Of a stretch of 64,000 nt of DNA, positions 37,747 through 47,478 are shown one piece after another. Within the stretch, counting starts at the first letter, position 1, and each line of letters opens with the position of its first letter. Source of the DNA: CAVUQH01 sp963774445 (GTDB lineage Bacteria > Myxococcota_A > Polyangia > Haliangiales > Haliangiaceae); the NCBI GenBank assembly GCA_963774445.1, contig CAVZFC010000032.1, positions 434,001 to 498,000 of the forward strand. The letters run 5' to 3'. A program made the translations under genes and the position numbers. The notes beneath the pieces were generated by a model. That model saw nothing but the letters and a program-made list of their open reading frames with translations, did not search any database and was not told the DNA's origin.

Positions 37747-38229
37747 TCAGGTCACCGACCGGATGGTGAGCTCGCGGCCGCGAAGCGCGAGCTCGTCGCC
37801 CGGCCGCTTGCCCAGCATCGCGCGGGCCAACGGCGAGCCCGGCGTGATCACGCCGACGGCGCGCCCGCCGAGCTCGAGCTTGACGCCGCCGCCGGCCGGG
37901 GCGACGAAGTAGACGCTCTCGGCGCCCTCCCCGTCCTCGCAGGTCACCAGCGCCGAGACGGCGACGCCATCGTCGCCGGCGAAGCGCCGGACGATCATGT
38001 TGGCCAACAGGCTCGCGGCCTGCTGCAGGTCGGCCACTCGCTGGGCCAGGCCGCGGGCGACGTAGCTGGCCTCGACGGCGCGGGTGTCCTTATCACCCTC
38101 GGGGCGAGCCTCCTCGTGGGTGGCGCCTTCCTGGGCATCGCGCTGCGAGGTGATGGCGGCGTCGAGGTCGGCGACCACGCGAGCGCGCAGCGCCTCGACC
38201 ACCGCTTTCTTGTCGATACCGCCGGCCAC
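37747..38229 (-). CDS. GreA/GreB-family elongation-factor-like protein
   Basis: The 160-residue protein starts at GTG 38229. The C-terminal half has the FKBP-like GreA/GreB C-domain signature (VYFVAPAGGGVKLELGG, then ITPGSPLARAMLGKRPGDEL). The N-terminal half is helical (VADLDAAITSQRDAQEG, YVARGLAQRVADLQQAASLL), in place of the canonical coiled-coil. Gre factors insert this coil in the RNA polymerase secondary channel to rescue stalled complexes; whether this divergent copy does so is unknown. It is paired with a small membrane protein. Confidence 0.78.
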   Translation of the reverse strand: MAGGIDKKAVVEALRARVVADLDAAITSQRDAQEGATHEEARPEGDKDTRAVEASYVARGLAQRVADLQQAASLLANMIVRRFAGDDGVAVSALVTCEDGEGAESVYFVAPAGGGVKLELGGRAVGVITPGSPLARAMLGKRPGDELALRGRELTIRSVT

Positions 38230-38250
38230 CGGCGTGACCGTAGCCCAATG

Positions 38251-38646
38251 TCAGCGACCGAGAAAGCTCTTGGTTAGGGTGTTGATGGTCCGCCCTTCGG
38301 GGTCGGCGTCGTTGCGGTCGGCGACGACGAGCAGCATCGGACCCGACGCCAGCGCCGACCCGGTCTTCTCGCCGACGTACTTCAGACCGGCCGCCTGCGC
38401 CGCACGGGCGGCGGCCTCGTCCTCGTAGACGCACAGGGTGGTCTCGACACCCTTGACCGTGCCCTGCTGGCAGTCGCCCTTGCCCAGCGGGTGTTTCTCG
38501 AGCGGCTTCAGCTCGACGTCGCCCAGGTCGGCCGCCTTCCACGCGGCGACGACCTGGTCGCTGTTGGCCGGCTTGGCCCCGCCGTCGCTGCCGCAGGCGC
38601 AGGCGAGCGCAGCGAGGGCGCCCACAATGATCGCGTTCCAGCGCAT
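38251..38646 (-). CDS. Small lipoprotein
   Basis: The 131-residue protein has a lipoprotein signal (MRWNAIIVGALAALACACGS). The mature part (DQVVAAWKAADLGDVELKPL, GDCQQGTVKGVETTLCVYED) has two Cys and a compact alpha/beta pattern. No family is recognised. It is on the same strand as the GreA-like gene and between it and the His-rich protein. Confidence 0.75.
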   Translation of the reverse strand: MRWNAIIVGALAALACACGSDGGAKPANSDQVVAAWKAADLGDVELKPLEKHPLGKGDCQQGTVKGVETTLCVYEDEAAARAAQAAGLKYVGEKTGSALASGPMLLVVADRNDADPEGRTINTLTKSFLGR

Positions 38647-38661
38647 GGGTTGGATCCTACC

Positions 38662-39472
38662 TCAGTGGCGGCGCCAGCCGCGATGGCGGCCGCGGTCGTG
38701 ATGATGCTTTACCTTCACCTTGTGCCAGTTGCGATGGCGGCGGTGATGGTGTTCGTCGAACCACGATCACGCCGGGCAGGCCGATGCCCACCTCGATGCG
38801 CGGGGCCGGCACGTGCACCTCGATACCGGCGCGCACCTCGGCGTGCGGCTCGGCGACCTCGACCACGGGCGCGGTGACCTCCACGGCGGGGCCATGAACC
38901 TCGACCACCGGGCCGACGTAGGCGACGGGCGGGTCGACGGTGACCACCGGGCGCTCGTAGTCGAGCGGCTCGTAGACGGCGTTGATGCCGACCAGCGCCT
39001 TCTCGTGCTGCTTGTAGGAGGGCGGATAGGCGCCAACGTAGAAGTAAGCGTCGCCCTTCATCTCGAAGCTGAGGTCGTCGGGCGGCGCGTAGTAGTGATA
39101 GTGCGGGCCGCGGATGTAGCAGTACTCGATGTCGTGGGGCTCGTCGCCGTGATGATCGCCCACGGCCTCATCGACCGCGATCGGGTGCGGGCCGTAGTAG
39201 GTGACCCGGGGACCGTCGTAGCCGTAGCCGACCGGGTCGCCGACGAAGTAGTAGGCGCCGTGGTGCTTGCGGTAGAGCAGCTTGACCCGCTTGTGGCTCT
39301 TGGCCGGCATGTAGATGTGTACGTGCGGGACTTCGATGTGGCAGAAGCCGCCCCCGGGAATCGGGTGGACGCCGACGTAGGAGACCTGGTGGTTGGCCGA
39401 GGCGGTCCGCGGGCTGGCCACCAGCACGGAGCCCAGCACGGCGGCGAGGACGAGCAAGGTGCGTCGCTTCAT
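38662..39472 (-). CDS. Secreted His/Tyr-rich protein with His/Arg/Lys-rich tail, one frameshift
   Basis: The product begins with a signal peptide (MKRRTLLVLAAVLGSVLVAS, cleavage near TASA). The body is rich in His and Tyr (HIEVPHVHIYMPAKSHKRVK, YYGPHPIAVD, RGPHYHYYAPPDDLSFEMKG) and has Val/Glu repeats (VVEVHGPAVEVTAPVVEVAE). Read as it stands, the frame ends at 38657 with an unlikely PSPPPSQ tail. GTCGAAC lies at 38755-38761; removing one A gives VIVVDEHHHRRHRNWHKVKV, then KHHHDRGRHRGWRRH and a stop at 38662, exactly 269 residues. The corrected basic His-rich tail looks designed to bind metal or nucleic acid. Family not named with certainty. Confidence 0.75.
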
Positions 39473-39540
39473 GTCGGTCAGGGCAGCAACGGTTGTGCCG
39501 GACTCGCGGGCGCGTCATTTCAGCAACTTAGCTGTCCCTC

Positions 39541-39598
39541 GCGGGAACCGCTCGGTGCCTGCGGGAACCGATCGGTTCCCTGACTGTACAATCGGCGC
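39541..39598 (+). promoter_or_regulatory. Operator pair and leaderless promoter of the FHA/sigma-54 activator gene
   Basis: GGGAACCGATCGGTTCCC at 39563-39580 is a perfect 18-bp palindrome. A weaker copy (15 of 18 bases) sits exactly 20 bp upstream at 39543-39560. TACAAT at 39587-39592 is a -10 match, 17 bp after GGAACC (39564-39569), which also resembles an ECF-sigma -35. The start codon is only six bases after the -10 box and has no ribosome-binding site, so the transcript is probably leaderless. The site lies in the divergent gap with the His-rich protein gene and could control both. Confidence 0.6.
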
Positions 39599-40960
<1,362 letters not shown>

Positions 40961-40973
40961 TCGCGCGGCGCCG

Positions 40974-41480
40974 TCACTCGGCTTTGCCGGCCGCGGCCTT
41001 GCGCTCGCGGGCCCGCCGCTTCTTGCGCCGGATCGCCCGGCTCTGCTCGGTCAGGTAGGAGCGTCCCGGGTCGACCACAGCGTGGCCGCGAATCGCCTGC
41101 CGGCCGACCAACATGCGAAAGCCCATTTCGTCGCGGCTGGTGAGGGTGAGCTCGATCTCGAACACGTCGCCGTCGAGCTGCATGCGCGTGCTGATGACCG
41201 GCCGCTCCTCGACGTGGCCGCTCGAGCTCTTGACGTGGCGCACGCCGACCAGCGGCGCGACCGCCTCGACCTGCCCGCGCACGCTGCGCTGCACCGGATT
41301 GACCACGAACCGGACCATCCGCTTGCCGCCGCGGCGCACGTAGCGCACGTACTCGGCGTGCAGCGCCGAGGTGCGGGCGCCGGTGTCGACCTTGACCTTG
41401 ATCGCCTTGACCCCGAGATCGGGCAGCGACACCCACTCGCGCCAGCCGACGCACAGCTTGTTGCCCGCCTCAGCCGTCAT
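40974..41480 (-). CDS. Retropepsin-like (RimB/DUF785, putative ATP-dependent zinc protease) protein
   Basis: The start is ATG 41480, overlapping the end of the corA gene by eleven bases, giving 168 residues. The family opening GWREWVSLPDLG is followed by VKVDTGARTSALHAEYV, with the catalytic Asp of the retropepsin-like fold, and GRQAIRGHAVVDPGRSYL. Members of this family are often beside RimK-like ATP-grasp ligases and may trim poly-glutamate tails. An ATP-grasp gene lies about 5 kb away at 46015. The C-terminus is very basic (RRKKRRARERKAA). Confidence 0.85.
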   Translation of the reverse strand: MTAEAGNKLCVGWREWVSLPDLGVKAIKVKVDTGARTSALHAEYVRYVRRGGKRMVRFVVNPVQRSVRGQVEAVAPLVGVRHVKSSSGHVEERPVISTRMQLDGDVFEIELTLTSRDEMGFRMLVGRQAIRGHAVVDPGRSYLTEQSRAIRRKKRRARERKAAAGKAE

Positions 41481-42564
41481 CATCGTCGGCGCCGCCCCCG
41501 CCGATCCAGCCCTTGCGCACGAAGACCACGAACATCGCCACCGCCACACCGACCATCGACGCCAGCGAGACGACGAAGCCCCAGTTGGAGTGCAGTCCCG
41601 GGATGTCGTCGAAGTTCATGCCGTAGACCCCGGCGATGAACGACAGCGGAATGAAGACCGTCGCGATCATCGTGAGGACCTTCATCACCTCGTTGAGCCG
41701 CTGGCCGGTGTAGGAGTTGTACGACTCCAGCGCGCTCTGCGACATCTCGCGGCAGGCCTCGACGATCTCGACCAGCTGCATCGAGTGGTCGTGGCAGTCG
41801 CGCCAGTACGGCTCGAGATCCTGGGACACCCGGTGCTCGCGCAGCATCGAGGCGATGGCGTCGCGCACCGGCCAGATCATCCGCCGCAGGCCCAGGAGCT
41901 CGCGCTTGAGACCGTGAATCTCGCGGACCATTTCCGCCGACGGCCGGCGCACGACCTCGGCCTCGAGATGCTCCAGCTCTTCGGCGTAGCCCTCGAGCAG
42001 GGGAAAGAAGCGATCGACCAGCGCGTCAACCAGCGCGTAGCCCAGGTAGTCGGCGCCGACGCCGCGGATGCGGCCGCTGCCCCGCCGGATTCGCTCGCGC
42101 ACTGGCTCGAAGCTGTCGCCGCCCGCCTCCTGGAACGTCACCACCCACCTATCGCCAATGAAGACGCTGACCTGCTCGGTGTCGCCGCGCCGCTCCTCGC
42201 GGACCATGCGCAGGACGATGTACTGGTGGGCCGGCCAGACGTCAACCTTGGGCCGCTGGTGGACGTTGACCACATCCTCCAGCGCCAGCGGGTGGATGTC
42301 GAACTGCTGAGAAATCTCGTGCAGCAGCGCGTCGGTGCCGAGGCCGTCGACGTTGACCCAGACCACCGGCCACTCGCCCAGCGCCTCGCGGATGGTGTCG
42401 GTGGTGGCCTCGCGCTCCTCCTGGTAGCCGTCCGGGCCGTAGCCCATCACCTGCATCGTGCTCGGCTCGGCGTTGGGATCCACCTGCACCGATCCCGGGG
42501 CCGCGCCCGGCCGGTTGCGCCGCTTGCGGATCATCGGCGCCCTGCGCAGGGCCGCCCGGATCAT
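41470..42564 (-). CDS. corA: CorA-family magnesium/cobalt transporter
   Basis: The start is ATG 42564 (MIRAALRRAPMIRKRRNR; ATG 42534 is an alternative), giving about 364 residues. The cytoplasmic domain has LALEDVVNVHQRPKVDVWPA and LRMVREERR, followed by a long helix and the two C-terminal membrane helices with the hallmark YGMNF loop. It forms pentameric Mg2+ channels in the inner membrane. The closing GGGGADDDDG is a short acidic tail. Neighbouring genes on both sides are on the same strand. Confidence 0.92.
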   Translation of the reverse strand: MIRAALRRAPMIRKRRNRPGAAPGSVQVDPNAEPSTMQVMGYGPDGYQEEREATTDTIREALGEWPVVWVNVDGLGTDALLHEISQQFDIHPLALEDVVNVHQRPKVDVWPAHQYIVLRMVREERRGDTEQVSVFIGDRWVVTFQEAGGDSFEPVRERIRRGSGRIRGVGADYLGYALVDALVDRFFPLLEGYAEELEHLEAEVVRRPSAEMVREIHGLKRELLGLRRMIWPVRDAIASMLREHRVSQDLEPYWRDCHDHSMQLVEIVEACREMSQSALESYNSYTGQRLNEVMKVLTMIATVFIPLSFIAGVYGMNFDDIPGLHSNWGFVVSLASMVGVAVAMFVVFVRKGWIGGGGADDDDG

Positions 42565-42619
42565 ACGGGTAGGTGCCACGACGCCCCGATGATACCGCAG
42601 CGAAGCGCCGCCTGCCGGG

Positions 42620-43487
42620 TCAGCGCGCCCAGTCCGGCGGCGACGGCACGGGCGCGTAGGTCTTGTCGAGGCGCCCGGCGACCCAGTGGCACTCCAGCTC
42701 GCGCAGCCAGAGCTCGTGTAGATGCGCCCGTGCGCGCTCCTCGGTATCGAAGACGAAGGCCACCCGCTCCACCGGGCGGCCGGTGCCCAGCACCTGGTTC
42801 CGGCGCAGGGCACAGGCGTCGAGCATCTCCAGCTGCGACACGTCTCGCGGCGCCGGGATCTGCAACAGCCGCTCGTCCGCGGTGTACTCGCCATCCAGAT
42901 CGTGCTCGAACACGTAGGGCTCCTGCACGAACCCGCCGTGGTCCGAGATGCCCATGCGCTCGTGCCCCGGCCGCGCCTGGGCCAGCGCGGTCGCAGCGTC
43001 GGCCTCGAGGTCGTGAAACTGCACCAGGCTAACGTCCGCGCCGCCCCGGTGCAGCTTCCACGGCCCGTACTCCAACCAGCGGCGAGACACCAGCCGTTCG
43101 TGTCCCGGCCCCTTGAACGCGCACATCCAGCCGTGGGCGAAGTGGCCGCCGCCGAAGCCACGCATCTCGTTCACCGGATAGCTATCGCGCCACGACTCGT
43201 GGATGCGGAGACCGGTCGCCAGCTCGAACGGCAGCGAGTGGAGGAGCGCCAGCACGGGTGACACCGCCCGCGGCGCCCCCGGCCGCTCGAGCTTGACTAC
43301 CCGACCGATGTCGAAGCTGAGACGCGGGCCGAATAGCTCGTCGTCGCTGAACTCTGCGTTCAGGTTGTGCTGTGCCTTGCCCAGCCACTCGTCCAGCCAG
43401 CCGTCCTTGGCCTTGCGCGCCGACGAGTCGAACGCGGAGCCGGCGTGGCACCGCGCCGCCGAACTGCGACGCCACCAACTGGCGCAC
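42620..43487 (-). CDS. Hypothetical protein, one frameshift
   Basis: The frame is open from 43264 downward (SPVLALLHSLPFELATGLRI, RGFGGGHFAHGWMCAFKG, YGPWKLHRGGADVSLVQFHD), and coding quality clearly continues upstream in other frames (DGWLDEWLGKAQHNLNAEFS, DDELFGPRLSFDIGRVVKLE). GTCGAAC at 43427-43433 explains the break: removing one A joins AVPRRLRVDSSARKAKDGW and gives a GTG start at 43487 (MRQLVASQFGG), 288 residues in all. An ATG at 43533 (MTLSVSFLRR) is possible only with another indel. No family recognised. The sequence looks soluble. Confidence 0.6.
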
Positions 43488-43551
43488 GACCGCGGGTAGG
43501 TCGCCGCCGGAGGAACGACACCGACAGAGTCATCTCGGACACGGTGCTAGT

Positions 43552-43770
43552 CTATACCCCGAGCCAGCTCTCGAACGAGCCCTTGGCGAGGAACGAGATG
43601 TCGTGCGTGCCGTCTCTGCCGTTGCTGGTGATGCGCGCGACCTCGCCTTTGGAGCTCTGCACGATGACCGTGAGCTCGTCGGGGAAGTCCCGGAGCAGCC
43701 CGATCAGCTCACTTCGCTGAGCTTTGGCGTCGGCCGGTGACGTCAGCTGGAACTCGTGTTGCTTGGGCAC
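43552..43770 (-). CDS. Small hypothetical protein
   Basis: The frame runs from GTG 43770 (VPKQHEFQLTSPADAKAQRS) for 72 residues, or a little longer from 43815. It includes ELIGLLRDFPDELTVIVQSS and ARITSNGRDGTHDISFLAKG, which look like a compact domain with natural codon choice. No family recognised. Its 5-prime end abuts the opposite-strand SUMF1 remnant. Confidence 0.5.
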   Translation of the reverse strand: MPKQHEFQLTSPADAKAQRSELIGLLRDFPDELTVIVQSSKGEVARITSNGRDGTHDISFLAKGSFESWLGV

Positions 43771-43831
43771 CACGTTGGCCCCCCCAGCGTCGAGCGGCGC
43801 CTTTTGCCGGATCACCGAGCAGTTCTCGCGA

Positions 43832-44182
43832 ATGCGCGCAATCCCCTGGGGCGACGACTACGGCGATGCCGGCGCGTGGATGGATCGTCAGGAGGTCTAC
43901 CTGCCGTGGATACCGGCCAGCCGACCTGATGTCGCCACCCCCGAGGGCTGCTTCGCCATGGTCACCGGTCGCTGGGAGTGGTGCGCCAATCGCTTCGCGC
44001 CGTACCCCGGCGCGTCGCTCGACGCGCTGGAGGAGTTGTTTCCGGGCTGCGCCGGCGGTGGGCGCTCGCGCCGCGGCGGCGATGGGCGCTACCTGGTTCC
44101 GTCGGCGATTTCGCGTTCGGCCGCCCCACCCGACATCGAGCCGTCCGACGCGGTCTTCCGCCTGGTCAAGCCGCTCGCCTAG
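43832..44182 (+). pseudogene. Remnant of a formylglycine-generating-enzyme (SUMF1-like) domain
   Basis: The 116-codon stretch begins RAIPWGDDYGDAGAWMDRQE and has MVTGRWEWCANRFAPYPG, matching the SUMF1 pattern (PWGD, then GNVWEWC followed by Asp/Asn-Arg/Trp-Phe-Tyr-Pro), and ends DAVFRLVKPLA like the GFRLVRP end of the family. About two thirds of the usual domain, including the N-terminus, is missing, and the middle is short and lacks the LRGGSW motif. Probably a decayed copy. It converges with the regulator gene and overlaps its stop by four bases. Confidence 0.55.
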
Positions 44183-45453
44183 CCCGGCTCTTTGCCGCGG
44201 TCGGCCAGGCCGTAGCGTTCGAGCTTGCGGTAAAGGGTCTTGCGGTCGAAGCCGAGGACGCGGGCGGCTTCCTTCTTGTTGCCACCGACAGCGTGAAGGA
44301 CCCGGAGGACGTAACGGCGCTCGACCTCGTCCATCGACAGGAGCTCGGAGGGAGCGTTGCTGACCACCAGGACGTGGGAGCGGCGAAAGCTGCGGAGCTT
44401 CTCCGGCAGGTCGCCGAGCTCGATCTCGGGGCCGCGGGAAAAGGCCACCGCGCGCTCGATGGTGTTGGCCAGCTCGCGCACGTTGCCCGGCCAGTGGTAG
44501 GCCAGCAGGCGGTCGGCGGCGTCGCGGGCGATGTCGGTCACCGGCCAATCGTGCAGCGCGGCGTGGGCGCCGACGAAATGCTCGGCCAGCATCAGCACGT
44601 CACCGGCCCGTTCGCGCAGCGGCGGCAGCGCGAGCTGGACGACGGCCAGGCGATAGAAGAGATCCTCGCGGAACTGCTCGTCGGCCACGGCGGCCTCGAG
44701 GTTGCGGTGGGTGGCGGCGACGACGCGGATGTCGCGAACCTGGTCGAGGGCGCGGACCAGGCGCAGCTGGATCGGCGGCGGCAGCGCGTCGACCTCGGAC
44801 AGGATCAGCGTGCCGCCGCGGGCGCGGGCCAGCCGCCCCGGGTGGTCGGCATCGCCCGGGTTGCCCAGGAGCTCGGTGGCCAGGAGCGGCTCGGGCAGCG
44901 CGGCGCAGTCGAGGTCGATCACCGGCCCGTCGGGAGTGCGGCCGAGGCGATGGAGCACCCGCGCGAGCAGGCGCTTGCCGGTCCCTCGCTCGCCCGTGAT
45001 CAAGACCGCGGCGCTGGTCTCGGCGGCGCGCTCGACCAGGGCGTAGAGCGCCTGCATCGGGGGGCTCGCGCCGATCAGCCGATCGAGCCTGGCGCGCGCG
45101 CCGCTGGGCGCACCGGCCGACCGGGCGCGGGCGCGCTCGAGAGCGGCCATCACCGCCTCAATCGACGGTTCGCCGGCCAGGTAGTCGAAGGCGCCCGCGC
45201 GCAGGGCCTCCAGCGCCGGGGCGAGCTGCGGCGCGCCGCCGACGATGGCCACCGGTGCGCAGCGGCCGCGGCAGATCGCCAGCGCCACCTCGCCGGCCGT
45301 CGCCAGGACCAGGTCGACCTGCCCGGCCGCGACCATCGGATCCTCGGCCCGCACGGCCTCGACACCGCGGGCTGCCAGGGCCGAGGTCAACGCGCGCCAC
45401 GACGCGGTGTCGGGCCCGACGAGGAGAACGCACGGCGGCGAAACCACGGACAT
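44179..45453 (-). CDS. Degenerate sigma-54-activator-like regulator (pseudo-receiver, AAA+, Fis HTH)
   Basis: The start is ATG 45453 (MSVVSPPCVLLVGPDTASW), giving 424 residues. The N-terminal receiver-like domain lacks the acceptor Asp: where LxLLD-type sequence is expected it reads VDLVLATAGE. The AAA+ domain has a good Walker A (ITGERGTGKRLLARVL), but the GAFTGA loop is missing (LLGNPGDADHPGRLARA), and Walker B is GGTLILSEVD, with Ser for Asp. The Arg-finger region (FREDLFYRLAVVQLALPP) and the Fis helix-turn-helix (NKKEAARVLGFDRKTLYRKL) remain. It cannot contact sigma-54 in the normal way and probably works as a phosphorylation-independent DNA-binding regulator. Confidence 0.85.
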   Translation of the reverse strand: MSVVSPPCVLLVGPDTASWRALTSALAARGVEAVRAEDPMVAAGQVDLVLATAGEVALAICRGRCAPVAIVGGAPQLAPALEALRAGAFDYLAGEPSIEAVMAALERARARSAGAPSGARARLDRLIGASPPMQALYALVERAAETSAAVLITGERGTGKRLLARVLHRLGRTPDGPVIDLDCAALPEPLLATELLGNPGDADHPGRLARARGGTLILSEVDALPPPIQLRLVRALDQVRDIRVVAATHRNLEAAVADEQFREDLFYRLAVVQLALPPLRERAGDVLMLAEHFVGAHAALHDWPVTDIARDAADRLLAYHWPGNVRELANTIERAVAFSRGPEIELGDLPEKLRSFRRSHVLVVSNAPSELLSMDEVERRYVLRVLHAVGGNKKEAARVLGFDRKTLYRKLERYGLADRGKEPG

Positions 45454-45573
45454 GGAGACGCCTGCGACGATAGCAGAGCCGGCGATTTCTGGGGCATTCT
45501 GCCGCATGCGGATCTTTGCCCCACGCCTTCTGCCGCGGGCGCCCGGCCTGGTGGCCGCGTAGACTGGAACCCC

Positions 45574-45921
45574 ATGAAGCTCGGCCTGCTCGCCGTCAGC
45601 CTTGCCCTCGCGTTTCTGTTCGCGGCCTGCGGCGGCGCTGCCGTGCCGCCGACGGCACCGGCCTATCACCCGGTCCGCACCACCGACAGCGGGACCCAGC
45701 CCGCCGACGACGGCGACGGCGACGACGGCAATGCCGCCACCCCGGCCACGCCCGATGACGACACCGCCGCCGGCGACAGCGCCCCGGACGAAAGCGACGA
45801 CGGCGCCGGGGATTCCGCCGACGACGGCGACGACGACGACGACAGCGCCGGCGACAGCCTGGGTGGCGACGACGACGGCGGCAGCTGGGGCGACGACGAC
45901 GATGACGACGACTGGGACTAG
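45574..45921 (+). CDS. Asp-rich lipoprotein
   Basis: The 115-residue protein has a lipoprotein signal (MKLGLLAVSLALAFLFAACG). The mature part is almost entirely disordered and acidic, ending DDDGGSWGDDDDDDDWD. Such tails bind divalent cations. Divergent from the degenerate regulator gene. No domain recognised. Confidence 0.75.
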   Translation: MKLGLLAVSLALAFLFAACGGAAVPPTAPAYHPVRTTDSGTQPADDGDGDDGNAATPATPDDDTAAGDSAPDESDDGAGDSADDGDDDDDSAGDSLGGDDDGGSWGDDDDDDDWD

Positions 45922-46014
45922 AGCGCCGATCCGATTGCCCGACCGAACAATTTCGTCGAGATGCGGTGCTCTTGCCCCGCTGCGCCCGCCCGTAAGTCAC
46001 GTTATCCTCGCCTG

Positions 46015-47478
46015 ATGGAGACCAACGTCACCGCCGGTGACCTCCAGGCCGCCGCGGCGACGCCGGTGGAGCCGGGAACCTTCGAGCCGCACAAGCATTT
46101 CTACCCGCGCGCGCTCAACGCCCAGGTCCATCCCCTGGTGGCCTTCTTCATGCGCCTGTCGACCGCGCGCATCGTTAGCCGCTACTGCCACCTCAACCCC
46201 AGCGTCAACGCGAGCTACCTGGAGGAGATCCTCCGCTACCAGCCGCGCTTCCTGCGCTGGTCCGGGGCCGACCTGTTCCACGTGACCACCGAGGGCGGCG
46301 TGCGCGAGATGGTCGTCATCGAGACCAACTCCTGCCCGTCGGGCAACAAGTCGATGCCGATCCTTGCCGACGACCAGGAACAGGGCGGCTATCGCATGCT
46401 CCTCGAGCACGCCTTCCTGCCGCTGGCCAATAAGCGCGGTCTGCCCCGCGGCGACCTGGCGGTGCTGTACGACAAGAACCGCATGGAGGCGTCGGGCTAC
46501 GCCGCGGTTTTGGCGGACCTGACCGGCGAGCGGGTCTGGCTGACGCCGTTTCCCACCGGCACCGACAGCGCCGCCGCCCGCTTCGACGACGGTCTGCTCG
46601 AGGTGCGCGTTCCCGACGGCGCATGGAGGCCGATCCGCGCGGCCATGCGCTACGTCACGCAGAAGCCGTGGGACCGGATTCCGGTCTTCACCAAGACCGC
46701 GATCTTCAACCCGGTGATCGCTTGCCTGGCCGGCGGCCGCAACAAGCTGATGGCGGCCAAGGCCTACGACCTCTACAACGCCGAGCTGTCGTCGAGCGGC
46801 CTCGAGATCCACACCCCCGAGACGATTCGCGACGTCGGCCTGGAGGAGATTCCGCTGTGGGTGCAGCGCTTCGGCGGCCACGCGGTGGTCAAGGTGCCGT
46901 ACGCCAACGCCGGCCAGGGGGTCTACACCATCACCAGCGAGAGCGAGCTGTCGGCGTTCATGGCCCAGGAGCAGACATACGGCCGGTTCATCGTGCAGAG
47001 CCTGATCGGCAACCATCACTGGAGCTCGCTGTCGCGGCGCGGCCGGCTGTTCCACGTGGGCACCGTGCCCAACAAGCGCGAGGAGATCTACGTCGCCGAC
47101 GTGCGCATGATGATCTGCGCGGGCGAGGTCGGCTTCCGCCCGCTGGCGATCTACGCCCGCCGCGCGCGCATGCCGATCGTCGAGCGCCTGATCAGCGGCA
47201 CCTCGTGGGACGTCCTGGGAACCAACCTGTCGAGTCGCCGCGCCGACGGCGGCTGGGAGACCGACGCCGACCGACTGATGCTGATGGACCGGCGCGACTT
47301 CAACCTGCTCGGCCTTGGCGTCGACGACCTGATCGAGGGCTACATCCAGGCGGTGCTGGCGACCGTGGCGATCGACCGCCTCGCCTACGCCCTGATCACG
47401 TCGAAGGGCAAGCTGCGCAAGCGGCTGTTCCGCACGCTCAACGACGATCCGGCGCTGCTCGAGGAGATCACCCCATGA
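46015..47478 (+). CDS. Predicted ATP-grasp ligase
   Basis: The start is ATG 46015 (METNVTAGDLQAAAATPVEP), giving 487 residues. An N-terminal part with ETNSCPSGNKSMPILADDQE precedes a region with VVKVPYANAGQGVYTITSES, which fits the ATP-grasp glycine loop and Lys, and LFHVGTVPNKREEIYVADVR and WETDADRLMLMDRRDFNLLG toward the end. It overlaps the next gene by ATGA. The neighbours (aspartoacylase-like and C39-like peptidase) are classic partners of peptide-forming amidoligase clusters, which supports the call. Substrate unknown; a role in amide-bond formation on a peptide or amino-acid derivative is inference. Confidence 0.6.
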   Translation: METNVTAGDLQAAAATPVEPGTFEPHKHFYPRALNAQVHPLVAFFMRLSTARIVSRYCHLNPSVNASYLEEILRYQPRFLRWSGADLFHVTTEGGVREMVVIETNSCPSGNKSMPILADDQEQGGYRMLLEHAFLPLANKRGLPRGDLAVLYDKNRMEASGYAAVLADLTGERVWLTPFPTGTDSAAARFDDGLLEVRVPDGAWRPIRAAMRYVTQKPWDRIPVFTKTAIFNPVIACLAGGRNKLMAAKAYDLYNAELSSSGLEIHTPETIRDVGLEEIPLWVQRFGGHAVVKVPYANAGQGVYTITSESELSAFMAQEQTYGRFIVQSLIGNHHWSSLSRRGRLFHVGTVPNKREEIYVADVRMMICAGEVGFRPLAIYARRARMPIVERLISGTSWDVLGTNLSSRRADGGWETDADRLMLMDRRDFNLLGLGVDDLIEGYIQAVLATVAIDRLAYALITSKGKLRKRLFRTLNDDPALLEEITP

